A stretch of DNA of 64,000 bases, from assembly GCA_946414435.1 (NCBI GenBank), contig CAMKOM010000006.1, forward strand, positions 62,001 through 126,000, read 5' to 3'. Both the position numbers and the translations under genes were made by a program. This DNA is from an uncultured Bacteroidota bacterium. Its GTDB lineage: Bacteria; Bacteroidota; Bacteroidia; Bacteroidales; SZUA-534. Below, one piece after another: positions 63,974 to 64,000 of this stretch. Below the pieces are notes generated by a model. The model worked only from the letters and a program-made list of their open reading frames with translations. It had not been told where the DNA came from and did not search any database. Each line of letters starts with the position of its first letter. Position 1 is the first letter of the stretch.

Positions 63974-64000
63974 TATTTTTGCAGAAAAATTGCTCCAATG
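63974..64000 (+). promoter_or_regulatory. Promoter and first codon of a gene leaving the window
   Basis: TATTTTTG (63974-63981), exact TAnnTTTG match, followed 16 nt later by ATG at 63998-64000, the last bases of the window. This spacing equals that of ung. A plus-strand gene probably begins here. Confidence 0.45.

Overview
The window reads as a chromosomal segment of a Gram-negative Bacteroidota, most likely a Bacteroidales gut- or rumen-type organism. Evidence: three SusC/SusD outer-membrane pairs and a hybrid two-component regulator, BspA-like leucine-rich proteins with C-terminal domains that look like type IX secretion sorting signals, a GldL/GldM-like membrane protein, menaquinone methyltransferase, and many -7 boxes of the Bacteroidetes form TAnnTTTG placed just upstream of start codons. 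No tRNA, rRNA, CRISPR array, prophage or transposase was seen.

Layout. 1-6.4 kb: leuA (cut by the window edge) behind a leader that encodes a leucine-rich peptide with five CTA codons, then ubiE, mazG, a DUF62 SAM-hydrolase-like gene, a HEAT-like gene coupled to nfo, and a SixA-like phosphatase. 6.5-8.6 kb: an ECF-like sigma factor with a membrane-spanning tail, paired with an outer-membrane protein. 8.7-10.7 kb: an M13 lipoprotein peptidase. 11-21 kb: a sugar-acid cluster (uxaB-like, uxaA-like, lactonase-like amidohydrolase, Zn-alcohol dehydrogenase, aldo/keto reductase, FucP, GH2), best read as non-phosphorylative L-fucose or L-galactose breakdown, possibly with a hexuronate branch. It is interrupted by a GxxExxY gene bracketed by 20-bp inverted repeats. 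21-30 kb: ddl, a GAF/HAMP protein without an output domain divergent from a GldL-GldM-like fusion, rpmH, pfkA, and small housekeeping or hypothetical genes. 30-33.5 kb: two BspA-like genes sharing recently homogenised repeats. 33.5-39.5 kb: cyclophilin, rsgA, SpoIID-like, maf, a double ATPase and ung.

39.6-61.3 kb is a polysaccharide-utilisation locus: a minus-strand susC-susD-susC-susD-lipoprotein operon (the order of the Prevotella/Bacteroides xylan xusABCDE core), one hybrid two-component regulator, and a divergent susC-susD pair. No glycoside hydrolase lies inside it; the nearest enzyme is a secreted BD-FAE-type esterase. Both susC upstream regions carry the same TGTTACA half-sites and an ATTCCAYGAAT palindrome, candidate operators. 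The window ends with a periplasmic thioredoxin, a DUF4249 lipoprotein and a promoter whose start codon is the last three bases.

Most notable: the leuA leader peptide, the single-chain GldL/GldM-like protein, the inverted-repeat-bracketed GxxExxY unit, the membrane-tailed sigma factor with its barrel partner, the palindromic repeat that forms part of the BspA C-terminal domain, and the enzyme-free tandem SusCD locus with shared operator candidates.
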